Position numbers and translations under genes: made by a program
Notes under the pieces: generated by a model
The model's input: the letters and a program-made list of their open reading frames with translations, nothing else
Told to the model about the DNA's origin: nothing
Database searches by the model: none
Assembly (NCBI RefSeq): GCF_900167445.1
Contig: NZ_FUZT01000017.1
Location: 24,248-88,247 of the forward strand
Source: Maledivibacter halophilus
GTDB lineage: Bacteria; Bacillota; Clostridia; Peptostreptococcales; Caminicellaceae
Direction: 5' to 3'
Length of the DNA: 64,000 nt
Shown: positions 18,553 to 27,385 of the stretch, piece by piece
How the letters are laid out: every line of letters starts with the position of its first letter
Position numbering within the stretch: the stretch's first letter is position 1

Positions 18553-18762
18553 ATGTCCAAAGTAACAAAGAATACTATTATAGCAGAAGTTTTGCAAATG
18601 GACAGGGGAACAGCTTCTGTTTTTAAGGAGCATGGGCTGCATTGTCTAGGATGTGCTGGTGCGGCAATGGAGACTATTGGTGAGGCTGCTAAAGTTTACG
18701 AAATAGATGTAGATGAAATTGTTAATGACTTAAATGAATATTTAGAAAAACAGGAAAAATAG
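18553..18762 (+). CDS. DUF1858 domain protein
   Basis: This small 69-residue protein has the DUF1858 layout: TKNTIIAEVLQMDRGTASVFKEHGLHCLGCAGAAMETIGEAA, here residues 5-46, with the CLGC pair, then an amphipathic helix (VDEIVNDLNEYLE). The family resembles ScdA/RIC N-termini and the hybrid-cluster partner fold, and the CxxC suggests redox or metal binding. GGGGAGG precedes the ATG. DnaA-box clusters lie on both sides. Confidence 0.85.
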   Translation: MSKVTKNTIIAEVLQMDRGTASVFKEHGLHCLGCAGAAMETIGEAAKVYEIDVDEIVNDLNEYLEKQEK

Positions 18763-18770
18763 GGAAGTTT

Positions 18771-18799
18771 TAAAGGGTGGGATTAAGCCACTCTTTTTG
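18771..18799 (+). terminator. Terminator after the DUF1858 gene
   Basis: AAAGGGTGG pairs with CCACTCTTT across GATTAAG (G-U pairs allowed), followed by TTTTTG. Confidence 0.75.
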
Positions 18800-18837
18800 T
18801 TTAATAATATTTATTGTAGCTTATACTTTGGATATTT

Positions 18838-18954
18838 GAGGAAATTGCATAATACATGTGAAGAATTTTAAAATACAAAATGTAATAAAGAGAGTCAGGT
18901 AAGTTATATACATATTGCATTTTAAAATTAAAATGTTAATTATGCAAGTTTCTT
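18838..18954. repeat. Small terminal-inverted-repeat element, copy A (MITE-like)
   Basis: This 117-base non-coding unit begins GAGGAAATTGCATAAT and ends ATTATGCAAGTTTCTT, so its ends are imperfect inverted repeats. It is about 88 percent identical by eye to 24734-24851, including the interior AGAATTTTAAAATACAAAAT. It has no ORF and sits in the purA upstream region. Confidence 0.75.
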
Positions 18955-18964
18955 ATTTAAAAAC

Positions 18965-19024
18965 TTATCAACAAATAAAGTCCTTTTGTGGAAAAAGTCA
19001 TACACATATTATAGCTTATCCACA
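18965..19024. promoter_or_regulatory. DnaA-box cluster 2
   Basis: TTATCAACA (18965-18973), the reverse complement of TTTTCCACA (18987-18995), TCATACACA (18998-19006) and a perfect TTATCCACA (19016-19024) fall within 60 bases, directly after repeat copy A and before the purA operator. Confidence 0.55.
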
Positions 19025-19059
19025 ACAGTCTAAGGGGTGATTATGTTTAAGGAGTTAAT

Positions 19060-19093
19060 CGAATATTTTAGATAATATTTTAATTAATATTCG
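19060..19093 (+). promoter_or_regulatory. Candidate PurR operator (paired PurBoxes) before purA
   Basis: CGAATATT (19060-19067) and its exact inverse AATATTCG (19086-19093) are separated by 18 bases and end 8 bases before the -35 box. In Bacillus, PurR binds paired inverted PurBoxes with a CGAA core upstream of purA, so shape, position and target agree. Spacing is slightly longer than I remember for Bacillus. Confidence 0.5.
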
Positions 19094-19101
19094 CAATTTA
19101 A

Positions 19102-19130
19102 TTGACTGATAGCTTTTATTCTGATAATAT
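19102..19130 (+). promoter_or_regulatory. Promoter of purA
   Basis: TTGACT, 17 bases and TAATAT form a good sigma-A promoter, 47 bases before the start codon. Confidence 0.65.
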
Positions 19131-19176
19131 TAGATGTGTACGTTCGGATTTAACGTTTTGAAGGAAGGTGTATGAA

Positions 19177-20463
19177 ATGTCAACTGTAATTGTTGTTGGA
19201 GCTCAATGGGGAGATGAAGGTAAGGGTAAGGTAATAGATTATTTAGCTGCTGAAGCAGAAGTGGTTGTTAGAGGACAAGGTGGTAATAATGCAGGACATA
19301 CTGTAGTAGTTGAAGATAAAAAATATGCCCTTCATTTAATTCCTTCAGGTATACTCTATCCAGAAACAATAAATGTAATTGGTAATGGTGTAGTATTCGA
19401 TCCAGAAGGGTTTCTAAAAGAAGTAGAAAAACTTGAGGCCCAAGGCATTAGTACTAAAAATATAAAGATAAGTGACAGAGCACATGTGATTTTTCCATAT
19501 CATAAGGTTATAGATGCCCTTTCTGAAGAGGCTAGAGGGGATCAATTAATTGGGACTACTAAAAAAGGTATTGGCCCATGTTACATGGATAAGGTAGAAA
19601 GATCTGGAATAAGAATATGTGATTTAATGGATGAAGAAGTATTCATTGACAAGGTTACTGCTCAAATAGAAAGAAAAAATAAAATAATTGAAAAAATTTA
19701 TGACGGAGATCCCGTGGATAAAGATGAAATTATTAAAAAATATTTAGAATATGCTGAAAAGATAAGACCTTATGTTGATGATACTACAGTTATAGTATAT
19801 GATGGAATAAAAAATAATAAAAAGGTTTTATTTGAAGGAGCCCAAGGAACATTACTTGATATAGATTTAGGAACATATCCCTATGTAACAAGTTCACATC
19901 CAATCTCTGGAGGCTTTACTATTGGATCTGGTATAGGTCCTAATGTTATACAAGAGGTAGTAGGAATAGCTAAGGCTTATACAACAAGAGTAGGAGAAGG
20001 ACCTTTTGTTACAGAGGAGGATAATGAAACAGGAGATAAAATTAGGATAGCAGGAAATGAATTTGGTACGACAACAGGAAGGCCAAGAAGATGTGGATGG
20101 TTTGATGCTGTAATGGTCAAGTATTCTGCTAGAGTAAATGGAATGACTTCTATTGCTTTGATGTTATTAGATGTACTTACTGGGTTTGAAAAGATCAAAA
20201 TTTGTAAAGGGTATAAGCTTGGAGATAGAATAATACAAAATTTCCCTGCTTCACTAAAGGACTTATCAAAATGTGAGCCTATTTATGAAGAGCTTGAAGG
20301 ATGGAATGAAGATATATCACAAGCTAAAAGTTTTGAAGAGCTTCCTGAAAACGCTAAAAAATATATAGAAAAAATTGAAGAATTAGTAGGCATACCAGTA
20401 AAAATTGTTTCAATTGGACCAAAGAGAAGTCAAACAATAGTTAGAGATAAGATATATAGATAG
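19177..20463 (+). CDS. purA: Adenylosuccinate synthetase
   Basis: This is a 428-residue enzyme of normal length. It joins IMP and aspartate with GTP to make adenylosuccinate, the first step from IMP to AMP. Motifs: P-loop-like VVGAQWGDEGKGK at residue 6, RGQGGNNAGHTV, GIGPCYMDK, LFEGAQGTLLDIDLGTYP, the TSSHP and TTTGRPRRCGW loops, and C-terminal GPKRSQTI. The ATG at 19177 is chosen because AAGGAAGGTG lies just upstream and overlaps the alternative GTG at 19168. Confidence 0.98.
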   Translation: MSTVIVVGAQWGDEGKGKVIDYLAAEAEVVVRGQGGNNAGHTVVVEDKKYALHLIPSGILYPETINVIGNGVVFDPEGFLKEVEKLEAQGISTKNIKISDRAHVIFPYHKVIDALSEEARGDQLIGTTKKGIGPCYMDKVERSGIRICDLMDEEVFIDKVTAQIERKNKIIEKIYDGDPVDKDEIIKKYLEYAEKIRPYVDDTTVIVYDGIKNNKKVLFEGAQGTLLDIDLGTYPYVTSSHPISGGFTIGSGIGPNVIQEVVGIAKAYTTRVGEGPFVTEEDNETGDKIRIAGNEFGTTTGRPRRCGWFDAVMVKYSARVNGMTSIALMLLDVLTGFEKIKICKGYKLGDRIIQNFPASLKDLSKCEPIYEELEGWNEDISQAKSFEELPENAKKYIEKIEELVGIPVKIVSIGPKRSQTIVRDKIYR

Positions 20464-20468
20464 AAAAG

Positions 20469-20503
20469 TAGATGTGCTTTTAAAGAAGCACATCTATTTT
20501 TTT
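20469..20503 (+). terminator. Terminator after purA
   Basis: TAGATGTGCTT pairs perfectly with AAGCACATCTA, followed by seven T. Confidence 0.9.
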
Positions 20504-20595
20504 ATCTATAAGTAAAATTTTAAATTAAATTCTTTAACTTAGTAGAAAATAGCAAAAAGAGACATATGAACCCTTATCATACATCCCTTTTTTAG

Positions 20596-20671
20596 TGGAG
20601 CTGGCGATGGGACTCGAACCCGCAACCTGCTGATTACAAGTCAGCTGCTCTTCCAGTTGAGCTACGCCAGC
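20596..20671 (-). tRNA. tRNA-Thr (anticodon TGT)
   Basis: Read on the minus strand, this 76-base cloverleaf has acceptor GCTGGCG/CGCCAGC, a D-arm with AGCTCAACTGGAAGAGC, the anticodon loop CTTGTAA (anticodon TGT), the T-arm GGTTCGAGTCC and an encoded CCA. It lies 6 bases downstream of tRNA-Lys on the same strand, so the two are likely one transcript. Confidence 0.96.
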
Positions 20672-20677
20672 GAAATT

Positions 20678-20753
20678 TGGTGACCCATCCGCGACTCGAA
20701 CGCGGGACACCCTGATTAAAAGTCAGGTGCTCTGCCGACTGAGCTAATGGGTC
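20678..20753 (-). tRNA. tRNA-Lys (anticodon TTT)
   Basis: This 76-base minus-strand cloverleaf has acceptor GACCCAT/ATGGGTC, a D-arm with AGCTCAGTCGGCAGAGC, the anticodon loop CTTTTAA (TTT), the T-arm CGTTCGAGTCG and an encoded CCA. It precedes tRNA-Thr. Confidence 0.96.
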
Positions 20754-20876
20754 CCTACTCACATTTATATATATTACAATAGATTTTAAACCATGTCAAC
20801 AAAAATTTACAAAAAATTTATAGCTATAATTTGGATGATATAAATTATATATAGTGAAACAACTTTAAAGTTTAAT

Positions 20877-20909
20877 AAATTTCCCAAAAAAGTATTTTCT
20901 GGGAAATTT
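20877..20909 (-). terminator. Hairpin after the DnaC-like gene
   Basis: AAATTTCCCA and TGGGAAATTT form a perfect 10-base stem with a 13-base loop, 18 bases beyond the stop of the minus-strand dnaD-dnaC pair. The T tract on the minus strand is poor. Confidence 0.6.
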
Positions 20910-20927
20910 ATATTAAATTCTAATATA

Positions 20928-21923
20928 TTAAATTTTATTTTTTGCTTCCCATCTTAAATCGGGGCCAAAGAATCTAAGTATGGTAAAACTGCCAAAGATT
21001 CTAGAAACAATCCTGTCACTATATTTTTTAACTAATTTTATCGGTTCATTATTTGTGGAGATAATTGTCTTTTTATTACCGATAAGTCTTGAATTAAGGA
21101 TATTAAATATCTCTACATTTGTAAATGTATTTGTAAATTCGGTTCCTAAATCATCAATAATTAACAAGTCACAGTCAAATAGTAGTTTATAACTTTCTTT
21201 TATTTCAGGAGTTTTGTTTTTGCTAAATTGATATTCCTCTAAAATTTGTAGTATTTTAAAAGCCGTTTGATATACTACTATTTTTCCCTTATCTAGAAGG
21301 GCCTTAGTAATGCAATTACATATAAAAGTTTTACCAAGCCCTGTAGTTCCATATAATAAAAGATTTTCATTATTTGCTTTATCGAAGTTAATAACAAATC
21401 CCTCACAGGTTGTTAATATATTCTGCATATTTTCCCTAGGGGTCAATTCTTCATCTTCAAATTTCTCATTTGAGAAAAGATCCAGATTAAATGTCTTAAA
21501 GTTTTCTTTTTCAATAATTTTAGATATGTTTGACATGGAATAAGCCATTTCAATAAGTTGTTGTTTAAAACAATCGCATTTTGTACCGTTCTTTAAATAT
21601 CCTGTATCCATACATTTGTTACATTCGTAATTAATTTCCAGAAAACTTAAGGGTATATTATTTTCTGTTAGAAGAATAGCTTTTTTTTGTTTAAGTTTTT
21701 CAATATGACTTTTAATCGAATTAATTTCTTGTTCGTAATTATCTGGGTTAGAAAGTACAGCTCTTGATATCCTTATGCCTGTACCTGCAATTTTATCCTC
21801 TATTTTTTTTATCTCTGGAACAATATCATATACTTGTAATTTTCTATATTCCAATTCTTTTTCAGCTTTATCTCTTTTCCTTTCATAGTCCAATAATATT
21901 TCTCGCATATAATTTTTTTTCAT
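20928..21923 (-). CDS. DnaC/DnaI-like helicase loader ATPase
   Basis: This 331-residue protein has a coiled N-terminal region (residues 8-90) and a zinc-finger-like cluster (CNKCMDTGYLKNGTKCDC near 100-118). The AAA+ domain has Walker A YGTTGLGKTF near 190, Walker B LLIIDDLGTE near 255, sensor-1 ISTNNE and an arginine finger in SRIFGSF. It would load the DnaB helicase on DNA. It follows the DnaD-like gene by 16 bases, the primosome pair seen in many Clostridia. Confidence 0.9.
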   Translation of the reverse strand: MKKNYMREILLDYERKRDKAEKELEYRKLQVYDIVPEIKKIEDKIAGTGIRISRAVLSNPDNYEQEINSIKSHIEKLKQKKAILLTENNIPLSFLEINYECNKCMDTGYLKNGTKCDCFKQQLIEMAYSMSNISKIIEKENFKTFNLDLFSNEKFEDEELTPRENMQNILTTCEGFVINFDKANNENLLLYGTTGLGKTFICNCITKALLDKGKIVVYQTAFKILQILEEYQFSKNKTPEIKESYKLLFDCDLLIIDDLGTEFTNTFTNVEIFNILNSRLIGNKKTIISTNNEPIKLVKKYSDRIVSRIFGSFTILRFFGPDLRWEAKNKI

Positions 21924-21939
21924 GTATATACACCTACTT

Positions 21940-23016
21940 TTATTTTCTTACGCCAAGGATTTTTTCAAGTTCTTCATTTGAATATTTATTGGCTCTTTGT
22001 TCAAAATCATTAAATTTATTTTTTGAACCACCAAATTTTTTAATGATCTTTTCCTCTTTATTATCGTTTTGTTCTTTAGTTCTTTCTTGAGTTCTTTTTT
22101 CAGCTTCCTCAACGGTTTTTACACCATTTTCCTTCCAGTCTTCAAGTATTTTATCTATATATTTTAGATTTGGATTAGAAATTTTTATTGAATTTTCACA
22201 AGCCTTCAATATAACCTCTAGGGAGAAACCCCAGGTATCTATCCATTTATCCATAATCTTTTTAGAGTATTGGCTAATTGGATTACTTCTAATTCCTAAG
22301 GATTTTAAAATTTTTATATACATAGAAAATCTAGTATCAGTTTTTTCAAAGTATTCTTCAACTTTATCAATGCTTATTATGCCATCATCATACCAGCTTC
22401 TAATTATAGCGCCAACATATCCAATTTTTTTGATATTTCTTCTTTCAACGCTGTATTGAAAAGCTTTAACTATAACATCTGGATCCATATTAAAATCCTT
22501 TATCCAATCAAGGATTTTTTGCATGTCATTGGTGTAGAGTCTTCTTCTTATCAGCTGCTGTATATCATAAAACATATTTTTTATTTCTGGAACCTTATTA
22601 GCTGATAATAGTTCTTCTACAGTAGTGGTGTCACTAAAGCCCCTGTCATCTTCATCATTAGATTTAGAAGTATTTTTAAGTTCATAATTATTATCTATAT
22701 ATAATTGTCTTAAGGATAAAAATTCAACTATGAAATCATTATTATCATCGATATCCTTTAGATGTTTTTTTACTATACCTACTTTTTCCCAAAAATCCCA
22801 AGCCTGTAGAACGTCAACCAAGGGAATATTTAAATGCTTAGCAATAGTATTATTATTGACTACTATACTCTCATCTCTGTCGGTGGCATATTTATATCCC
22901 AATAAGTAGACCTTAACGTAGGTCCCATCGGCCATAGGCATAAAGTCATTAATGAAAATATTTTCAATTGAAGTTTGGCCAAAATCAATATCCGTTGTTT
23001 TTTTAATAAAACTCAT
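21940..23016 (-). CDS. DnaD domain primosome protein
   Basis: This 358-residue protein has an N-terminal winged-helix-like region (VYLLGYKYATDRDESIVVNN, then HLNIPLVDVLQAWDFWEKVG) and two DnaD repeats (about residues 145-215 and 235-310; the second carries YIDKILEDWKENGVKTVEEA). A charged C-terminal tail follows. It acts with the DnaC-like ATPase in helicase loading. The start is set at ATG 23016, because GGAAGGTG precedes it. Five further codons upstream would run into that site. Confidence 0.88.
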   Translation of the reverse strand: MSFIKKTTDIDFGQTSIENIFINDFMPMADGTYVKVYLLGYKYATDRDESIVVNNNTIAKHLNIPLVDVLQAWDFWEKVGIVKKHLKDIDDNNDFIVEFLSLRQLYIDNNYELKNTSKSNDEDDRGFSDTTTVEELLSANKVPEIKNMFYDIQQLIRRRLYTNDMQKILDWIKDFNMDPDVIVKAFQYSVERRNIKKIGYVGAIIRSWYDDGIISIDKVEEYFEKTDTRFSMYIKILKSLGIRSNPISQYSKKIMDKWIDTWGFSLEVILKACENSIKISNPNLKYIDKILEDWKENGVKTVEEAEKRTQERTKEQNDNKEEKIIKKFGGSKNKFNDFEQRANKYSNEELEKILGVRK

Positions 23017-23076
23017 TAAAACACCTTCCATAAATACATATTATTTGTATGTAATTATATCATAATTGATGATGAG

Positions 23077-23114
23077 AAAGGAATAAGGGGAATAAATAAC
23101 CTCCTATTCCTTTA
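23077..23114 (+). other. Hairpin in the divergent dnaD / M1 peptidase spacer
   Basis: AAAGGAATAAGGGG pairs imperfectly with CCTCCTATTCCTTT and is followed by a short T stretch. It lies between two divergent starts, where a terminator is not expected, so it may be an attenuator or operator. Confidence 0.35.
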
Positions 23115-23196
23115 TTAATAACCATACATAAAGCTCATTTATACACATATAGTTTTTAATATAGAAATTACAATAAATCTTGGAGGCTGATAATAG

Positions 23197-24735
23197 ATGA
23201 AGATATCTTTAATAAGGTTTTTCAGGAAAATTAAAAATCTAAAATATAAAAAGAGAGTGGTATTATTTTTAATGATTGCTCTAATTTCCCTTATTTCTAT
23301 AAGTATATATCAAATTAATAAAAACAGCATCATAGTTTTTGATGAATTAATGCCGGAAGTAGAAAAGCTAAATACATATGATATTGATGCTGTCTTTTAT
23401 GAAGAGGAAAAATTAATAGAAGGCACAGAGAAAATTACATATATAAACAAGTCAAAAAGTAATATAAAGTCCATATGCTTTCACATATATCCCAATGTAT
23501 TTAAATCTAAAGAAACAGTGCCCTTTGAAGAAAATGAAATTGATTTAGCTTATATGGATGGTTTTGAACCTGGCCATATAAATATTAATTCTGTAAAATC
23601 CTCAAAGGGTGATTTGAGCTTTTTAATTATAGGCAAAGGAAATTCTGTTTTAAAGGTTAATCTTGATAAGGAATTAGAGCCAGGAGAAAAAACTAATATA
23701 TATTTAGATTTTATGATAAAGATTCCACCGACAAATGGTAGATTTGGGTTTGGAGACAATACAATTAACCTTGGAAATTGGTATCCGATAGTGGCTGTTA
23801 TTGATGAATCAGGCTGGAACCTTGATCCATATTATTCTATTGGTGATCCCTTTTTTAGTGATATTGCCAATTATAGAGTTGTAATGTCCATTCCAATGAA
23901 TTATGTAGTGGCTTCTACAGGAGATTTAATAAAAAAGGAAAATATAGGGGATAATTATAGATGGACCTTTGAAGCTCAAAAGGTAAGGGATTTTGCTTTA
24001 GTTGCAAGTGAGAAATATAAAGTTATAGAAGCTGATGTGGGAGATACTTCTGTTAGAAGCTATTATTTTGAAGATGAATCCGCAGAAAAATCCTTAATAG
24101 CAGCTAGGGATGCTTTAGAAATATTTAATAAGAATTTTGGCAAATATCCTTATAAACACTTTTCCGTAGCAGCTGCAGATTTTTTTATAGGTGGAATGGA
24201 ATACCCTAAGCTTGTACTCATAGATGAAGGTATATATAAAAGAAACGATGAAATGCTGGAGTATATCATAGTTCATGAGACTGCCCATCAGTGGTGGTAT
24301 GGAATTGTGGGTAATAATCAAATTAAAGAGGCTTGGTTAGATGAAGCCTTGACTGAATATTCTACATTATTATATTATGAAAAAAAATATGGACAGGAGG
24401 CAAAAAATAGAATATATAAAAAAATGATATTAGAAGGTTATAATTTATATAGGGATTCTAATGAATTAGAAAGTGAAGTTATATTAAAATCTTTGGATGA
24501 TTTTAAAAATTCTAGAGAATATCAATCCTTAGTATATTGCAAGGGGGCTATGTTTTTAGAATATCTTAGATCGGAATTAGGAGATGAAATATTTTTCGAT
24601 ATTTTAAAAGTATATTTTGATAAATATAAATATAAAAATGCAACAACAGAAAATTTTTTTGAAATATGTGAAATAATTTCAGATAAAGATCTTAAAAATA
24701 TTTTTGAAAAATGGCTTAGAGGTATTAATAAATGA
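23197..24735 (+). CDS. Membrane-anchored M1 family metallopeptidase
   Basis: This 512-residue protein has a basic N-terminus and a single membrane helix at about residues 22-41. An aminopeptidase N-like beta domain is followed by the catalytic domain: GGMEYPKL (the GxMEN equivalent, here GMEY), zinc motif HETAHQWW near 362-369 and the third ligand in WLDEALTEYST. It probably trims peptides outside the membrane. The ATG follows CTTGGAGG. Its stop codon TGA overlaps the first bases of repeat copy B. Confidence 0.9.
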   Translation: MKISLIRFFRKIKNLKYKKRVVLFLMIALISLISISIYQINKNSIIVFDELMPEVEKLNTYDIDAVFYEEEKLIEGTEKITYINKSKSNIKSICFHIYPNVFKSKETVPFEENEIDLAYMDGFEPGHININSVKSSKGDLSFLIIGKGNSVLKVNLDKELEPGEKTNIYLDFMIKIPPTNGRFGFGDNTINLGNWYPIVAVIDESGWNLDPYYSIGDPFFSDIANYRVVMSIPMNYVVASTGDLIKKENIGDNYRWTFEAQKVRDFALVASEKYKVIEADVGDTSVRSYYFEDESAEKSLIAARDALEIFNKNFGKYPYKHFSVAAADFFIGGMEYPKLVLIDEGIYKRNDEMLEYIIVHETAHQWWYGIVGNNQIKEAWLDEALTEYSTLLYYEKKYGQEAKNRIYKKMILEGYNLYRDSNELESEVILKSLDDFKNSREYQSLVYCKGAMFLEYLRSELGDEIFFDILKVYFDKYKYKNATTENFFEICEIISDKDLKNIFEKWLRGINK

Positions 24736-24851
24736 GGAAATTGTATAATACATGTAAAGAATTTTAAAATACAAAATGTAGTAGAAATAGTCAGGTAAGT
24801 TATCTACATATTGCATTTTAAAATTAAGAATGTTAATTATGCAAGTTTCTC
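24734..24851. repeat. Small terminal-inverted-repeat element, copy B (MITE-like)
   Basis: This 118-base unit begins GAGGAAATTGTATAAT and ends ATTATGCAAGTTTCTC, the best preserved inverted ends. The left end provides the last two bases of the TGA stop of the M1 peptidase gene. It has no coding capacity. Confidence 0.8.
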
Positions 24852-24922
24852 AAATAAAAATGCATGTATATTATAGATTTTCTATGCTAGAATATTGTAG
24901 GCATAAAAAGAATATGATATAC

Positions 24923-24952
24923 TATAATAGCTAACATTACAATTATATTACA
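24923..24952. promoter_or_regulatory. Promoter and WalR-type direct repeat before the M23 gene
   Basis: A TATAAT box (24923-24928) is followed at 24936-24952 by ATTACA-ATTAT-ATTACA. The reverse complement is TGTAAT-ATAAT-TGTAAT, a full match to the WalR consensus TGTWAH-N5-TGTWAH. Its place just after the -10 box suggests repression rather than activation. Confidence 0.55.
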
Positions 24953-25001
24953 AAATTCTAAAAAATCCCATTTGGGAAAAGAACGTTTAGGGGAGAAAAT
25001 T

Positions 25002-26333
25002 ATGGCTAATTCAGGAAATTCTGGTAGTCTAAAAAATATTATTGAAAAATTCATTAGGCAATTTAAAGATAGTAGACAAGCTAAAATATTTATATTTTTA
25101 GGTACAATTGGTGTATTCTTTTTAACATTACTTTTGGCTTTTCCGAATAAATCTTATAATAATAGACCTATCAGACCGGTTAAGGGTGTTCAATTAGAAA
25201 AAAGTTTTTCCAATAGAGCTGGTTTTCAAAAGCGAGAAGATGGACTGAAAAGTATAGCAAATATAAAAGAAGATGTTGAAGAAATATTGAAGGTGAGGAT
25301 TCCCGTATATGCATTAAATGTTAATGGAAAGGATTTAGCTGTATTTAAAACAAAAGATGAAGCTAGTAATCTCCTTGATGATATTGTAAAGCCCTTTACC
25401 CAGGATGAAGAAGCTAAAATAGAGGAAATAGGTTTTAAGGAGAATACTAAGATTGTGAAAAAGCTTGTTGGAGCAGAAAAATTTGCAGAAAATCTGGAAT
25501 ATGGAGAAATTCTAGATTACATAACTAAAGGTACAAAAGAGACGAAAATACATAAGATGCAAAAAGGCGAAAATTACTGGGTAATTGCCCAGAAATATAA
25601 AATAAATCCCGATGACCTTATAAAGGCAAACCCTGGAGTTAAGCCTGAAACATTACAAATTGGACAAGAAATCAGTTTGGTAGTTCCCAAGCCTTTAATA
25701 ACTGTTGTTACAAAAGAGATAATGGAGTATAACGAAGAGATAGCATATGAAACAAAGTACGAGGAAACAGAGGTTTTATATAAGGGAGAAGTTAGAGTTA
25801 AAATGGCAGGGGAAAAAGGAGAACGGGAAGTTAAAGCTAAGATAAATAAGGAAAACGGCATAGAGATTGAGAGATCTATTTTGGAAGAAAAAATAATTGC
25901 CGAGCCAACTACTAAAGTAGTACTTAAAGGAACAAAAAATCCACCTCCAAAGATAGGAACTGGAAAGCTGGCTAAACCAACAAGTAGAGGAATATTAACT
26001 TCACCATTTGGATGGCGGTGGGGAAGAAGACATAGTGGAATAGATATTGGAATTCCTACCGGGACAGATGTTAAGGCAGCCGATGGTGGCAAGGTCATTT
26101 TTTCAGGAACTAAGGGTGGTTATGGTAAATGTATTATTATTGACCATGGTGGTAATGTAAATACATTATATGCCCATAATAGCGAGCTTTTAGTGAAAAA
26201 AGGTACAAAGGTATTTAAGGGTCAGATAATAGCTAAGAGTGGAAATACTGGAGTAAGTACAGGTCCACATCTTCATTTTGAGGTTAGAAAGAATAATACA
26301 CCTGTGAATCCAGCTAAATATGTTAAATATTAA
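25002..26333 (+). CDS. M23 family cell-wall peptidase with LysM and G5 domains
   Basis: This 443-residue envelope protein has a cytoplasmic stretch, one membrane helix (about residues 35-55), a spacer, a LysM domain (HKMQKGENYWVIAQKYKIN, near 188-232), a G5-like domain (about 240-310) and a C-terminal M23 domain with HSGIDIG and GPHLHFEVR zinc ligands. It should cut peptidoglycan cross-bridges or activate another hydrolase. The ATG at 25002 is chosen because TTTAGGGGAG sits just before it. Wall hydrolases of this type are classic WalR targets, and a matching box lies upstream. Confidence 0.92.
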   Translation: MANSGNSGSLKNIIEKFIRQFKDSRQAKIFIFLGTIGVFFLTLLLAFPNKSYNNRPIRPVKGVQLEKSFSNRAGFQKREDGLKSIANIKEDVEEILKVRIPVYALNVNGKDLAVFKTKDEASNLLDDIVKPFTQDEEAKIEEIGFKENTKIVKKLVGAEKFAENLEYGEILDYITKGTKETKIHKMQKGENYWVIAQKYKINPDDLIKANPGVKPETLQIGQEISLVVPKPLITVVTKEIMEYNEEIAYETKYEETEVLYKGEVRVKMAGEKGEREVKAKINKENGIEIERSILEEKIIAEPTTKVVLKGTKNPPPKIGTGKLAKPTSRGILTSPFGWRWGRRHSGIDIGIPTGTDVKAADGGKVIFSGTKGGYGKCIIIDHGGNVNTLYAHNSELLVKKGTKVFKGQIIAKSGNTGVSTGPHLHFEVRKNNTPVNPAKYVKY

Positions 26334-26337
26334 ATGT

Positions 26338-26362
26338 AGGAGCCAAGTAATGGCTCCTTTTA
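26338..26362 (+). terminator. Terminator after the M23 gene
   Basis: AGGAGCCA pairs with TGGCTCCT over AGTAA, followed by TTTT. Confidence 0.85.
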
Positions 26363-26498
26363 TAATGAAAATAATATTAATTTTTTAAGATAAATTAATA
26401 TTATTACCGCAAATTACCACCAGAGTTTACATAATATCATGGTATAATAGTTGTGTATTCCCTCATATACATATTGATATAAGGGGGAGGGGATTCAC

Positions 26499-27341
26499 AT
26501 GAAAAAAAGATTTTATATAATTATCAGTATGGTTATTATATTTATTTTAATATCTTTTAATGTTTTTGGTATAAAAGGAGATTTATATGTTCTTTTTAGA
26601 AATATACCTAAGAAAAAAGTCTTACAAAATGTTGAGGATTATAGTGAATTAAAAACAGAGAATTTTATAATCAAACACAAGACCAATGATTTAGAAGTTT
26701 TAAAACTTGTTGAAAAAGCTGCTGAAAAGCATTATGGTGAAATATGCAATCAGTATGATTATTATCCAAAGGATAAAGCAATAGTAGTATTATATGAAAA
26801 CCCGGATGATCTTTTAAGAAATGCAAATCTTGGGAAATCTAAACCACCTATGGGTGTGTATTATGCATCTACTATTCAAATTTTATCTCCGAGATTATGG
26901 GTTCCTGCCCATGAAGACATGGAATATTTATTTATGAATGAAGGGCCTATGGTCCATGAATTTACTCATTTGATCATAGATGATATTACAAAGGGAAATT
27001 ATCCTCTATGGTTTACAGAAGGGTTAGCATTGTATTCAGAATATATATACACAGGATATGAGTGGGGAAAGGATGTTAAGTGGGAAAATTTATATTCAAT
27101 AGACGAACTTAATAGTAATTTTAATAAATTAGATCAGCATTTGGCATATACTCAGTCATTTAGAGTAGTAAGATATATGGTAGAAGCCTATGGATTTGAA
27201 AAAGTTAAAGAAATACTTGAAAAGTTGGAAGAAGGATATGTTTTTAGAAATGCTTTTGAAATGGTAACTAAGGATAAATTTTCAAAATTAGATATTAAAC
27301 CTATAGACAAGGCTGATGATAAAGGATATGATAATAAATAA
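26499..27341 (+). CDS. Peptidase MA-like zinc metalloprotease, secreted or membrane-anchored
   Basis: This 280-residue protein begins with a basic start and a hydrophobic helix (residues 4-24), a signal or anchor. The gluzincin motif HEFTHLI near residue 152 and the downstream glutamate in LWFTEGLALYSEY mark the peptidase MA family. It probably works on cell-surface proteins. It precedes the walRK operon but has its own GGGGGAGGGG ribosome site and lies behind repeat copy C, so cotranscription is unlikely. Confidence 0.85.
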   Translation: MKKRFYIIISMVIIFILISFNVFGIKGDLYVLFRNIPKKKVLQNVEDYSELKTENFIIKHKTNDLEVLKLVEKAAEKHYGEICNQYDYYPKDKAIVVLYENPDDLLRNANLGKSKPPMGVYYASTIQILSPRLWVPAHEDMEYLFMNEGPMVHEFTHLIIDDITKGNYPLWFTEGLALYSEYIYTGYEWGKDVKWENLYSIDELNSNFNKLDQHLAYTQSFRVVRYMVEAYGFEKVKEILEKLEEGYVFRNAFEMVTKDKFSKLDIKPIDKADDKGYDNK

Positions 27342-27385
27342 GATATGTACTATTTAGACTTTTAATTAAGATTTTATAAATAAAT

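Noticed and set aside
25574..26098. 174-codon minus-strand open frame inside the M23 gene
   Set aside because: Mirror of the LysM/G5/M23 coding sequence, without a ribosome site or known motifs.
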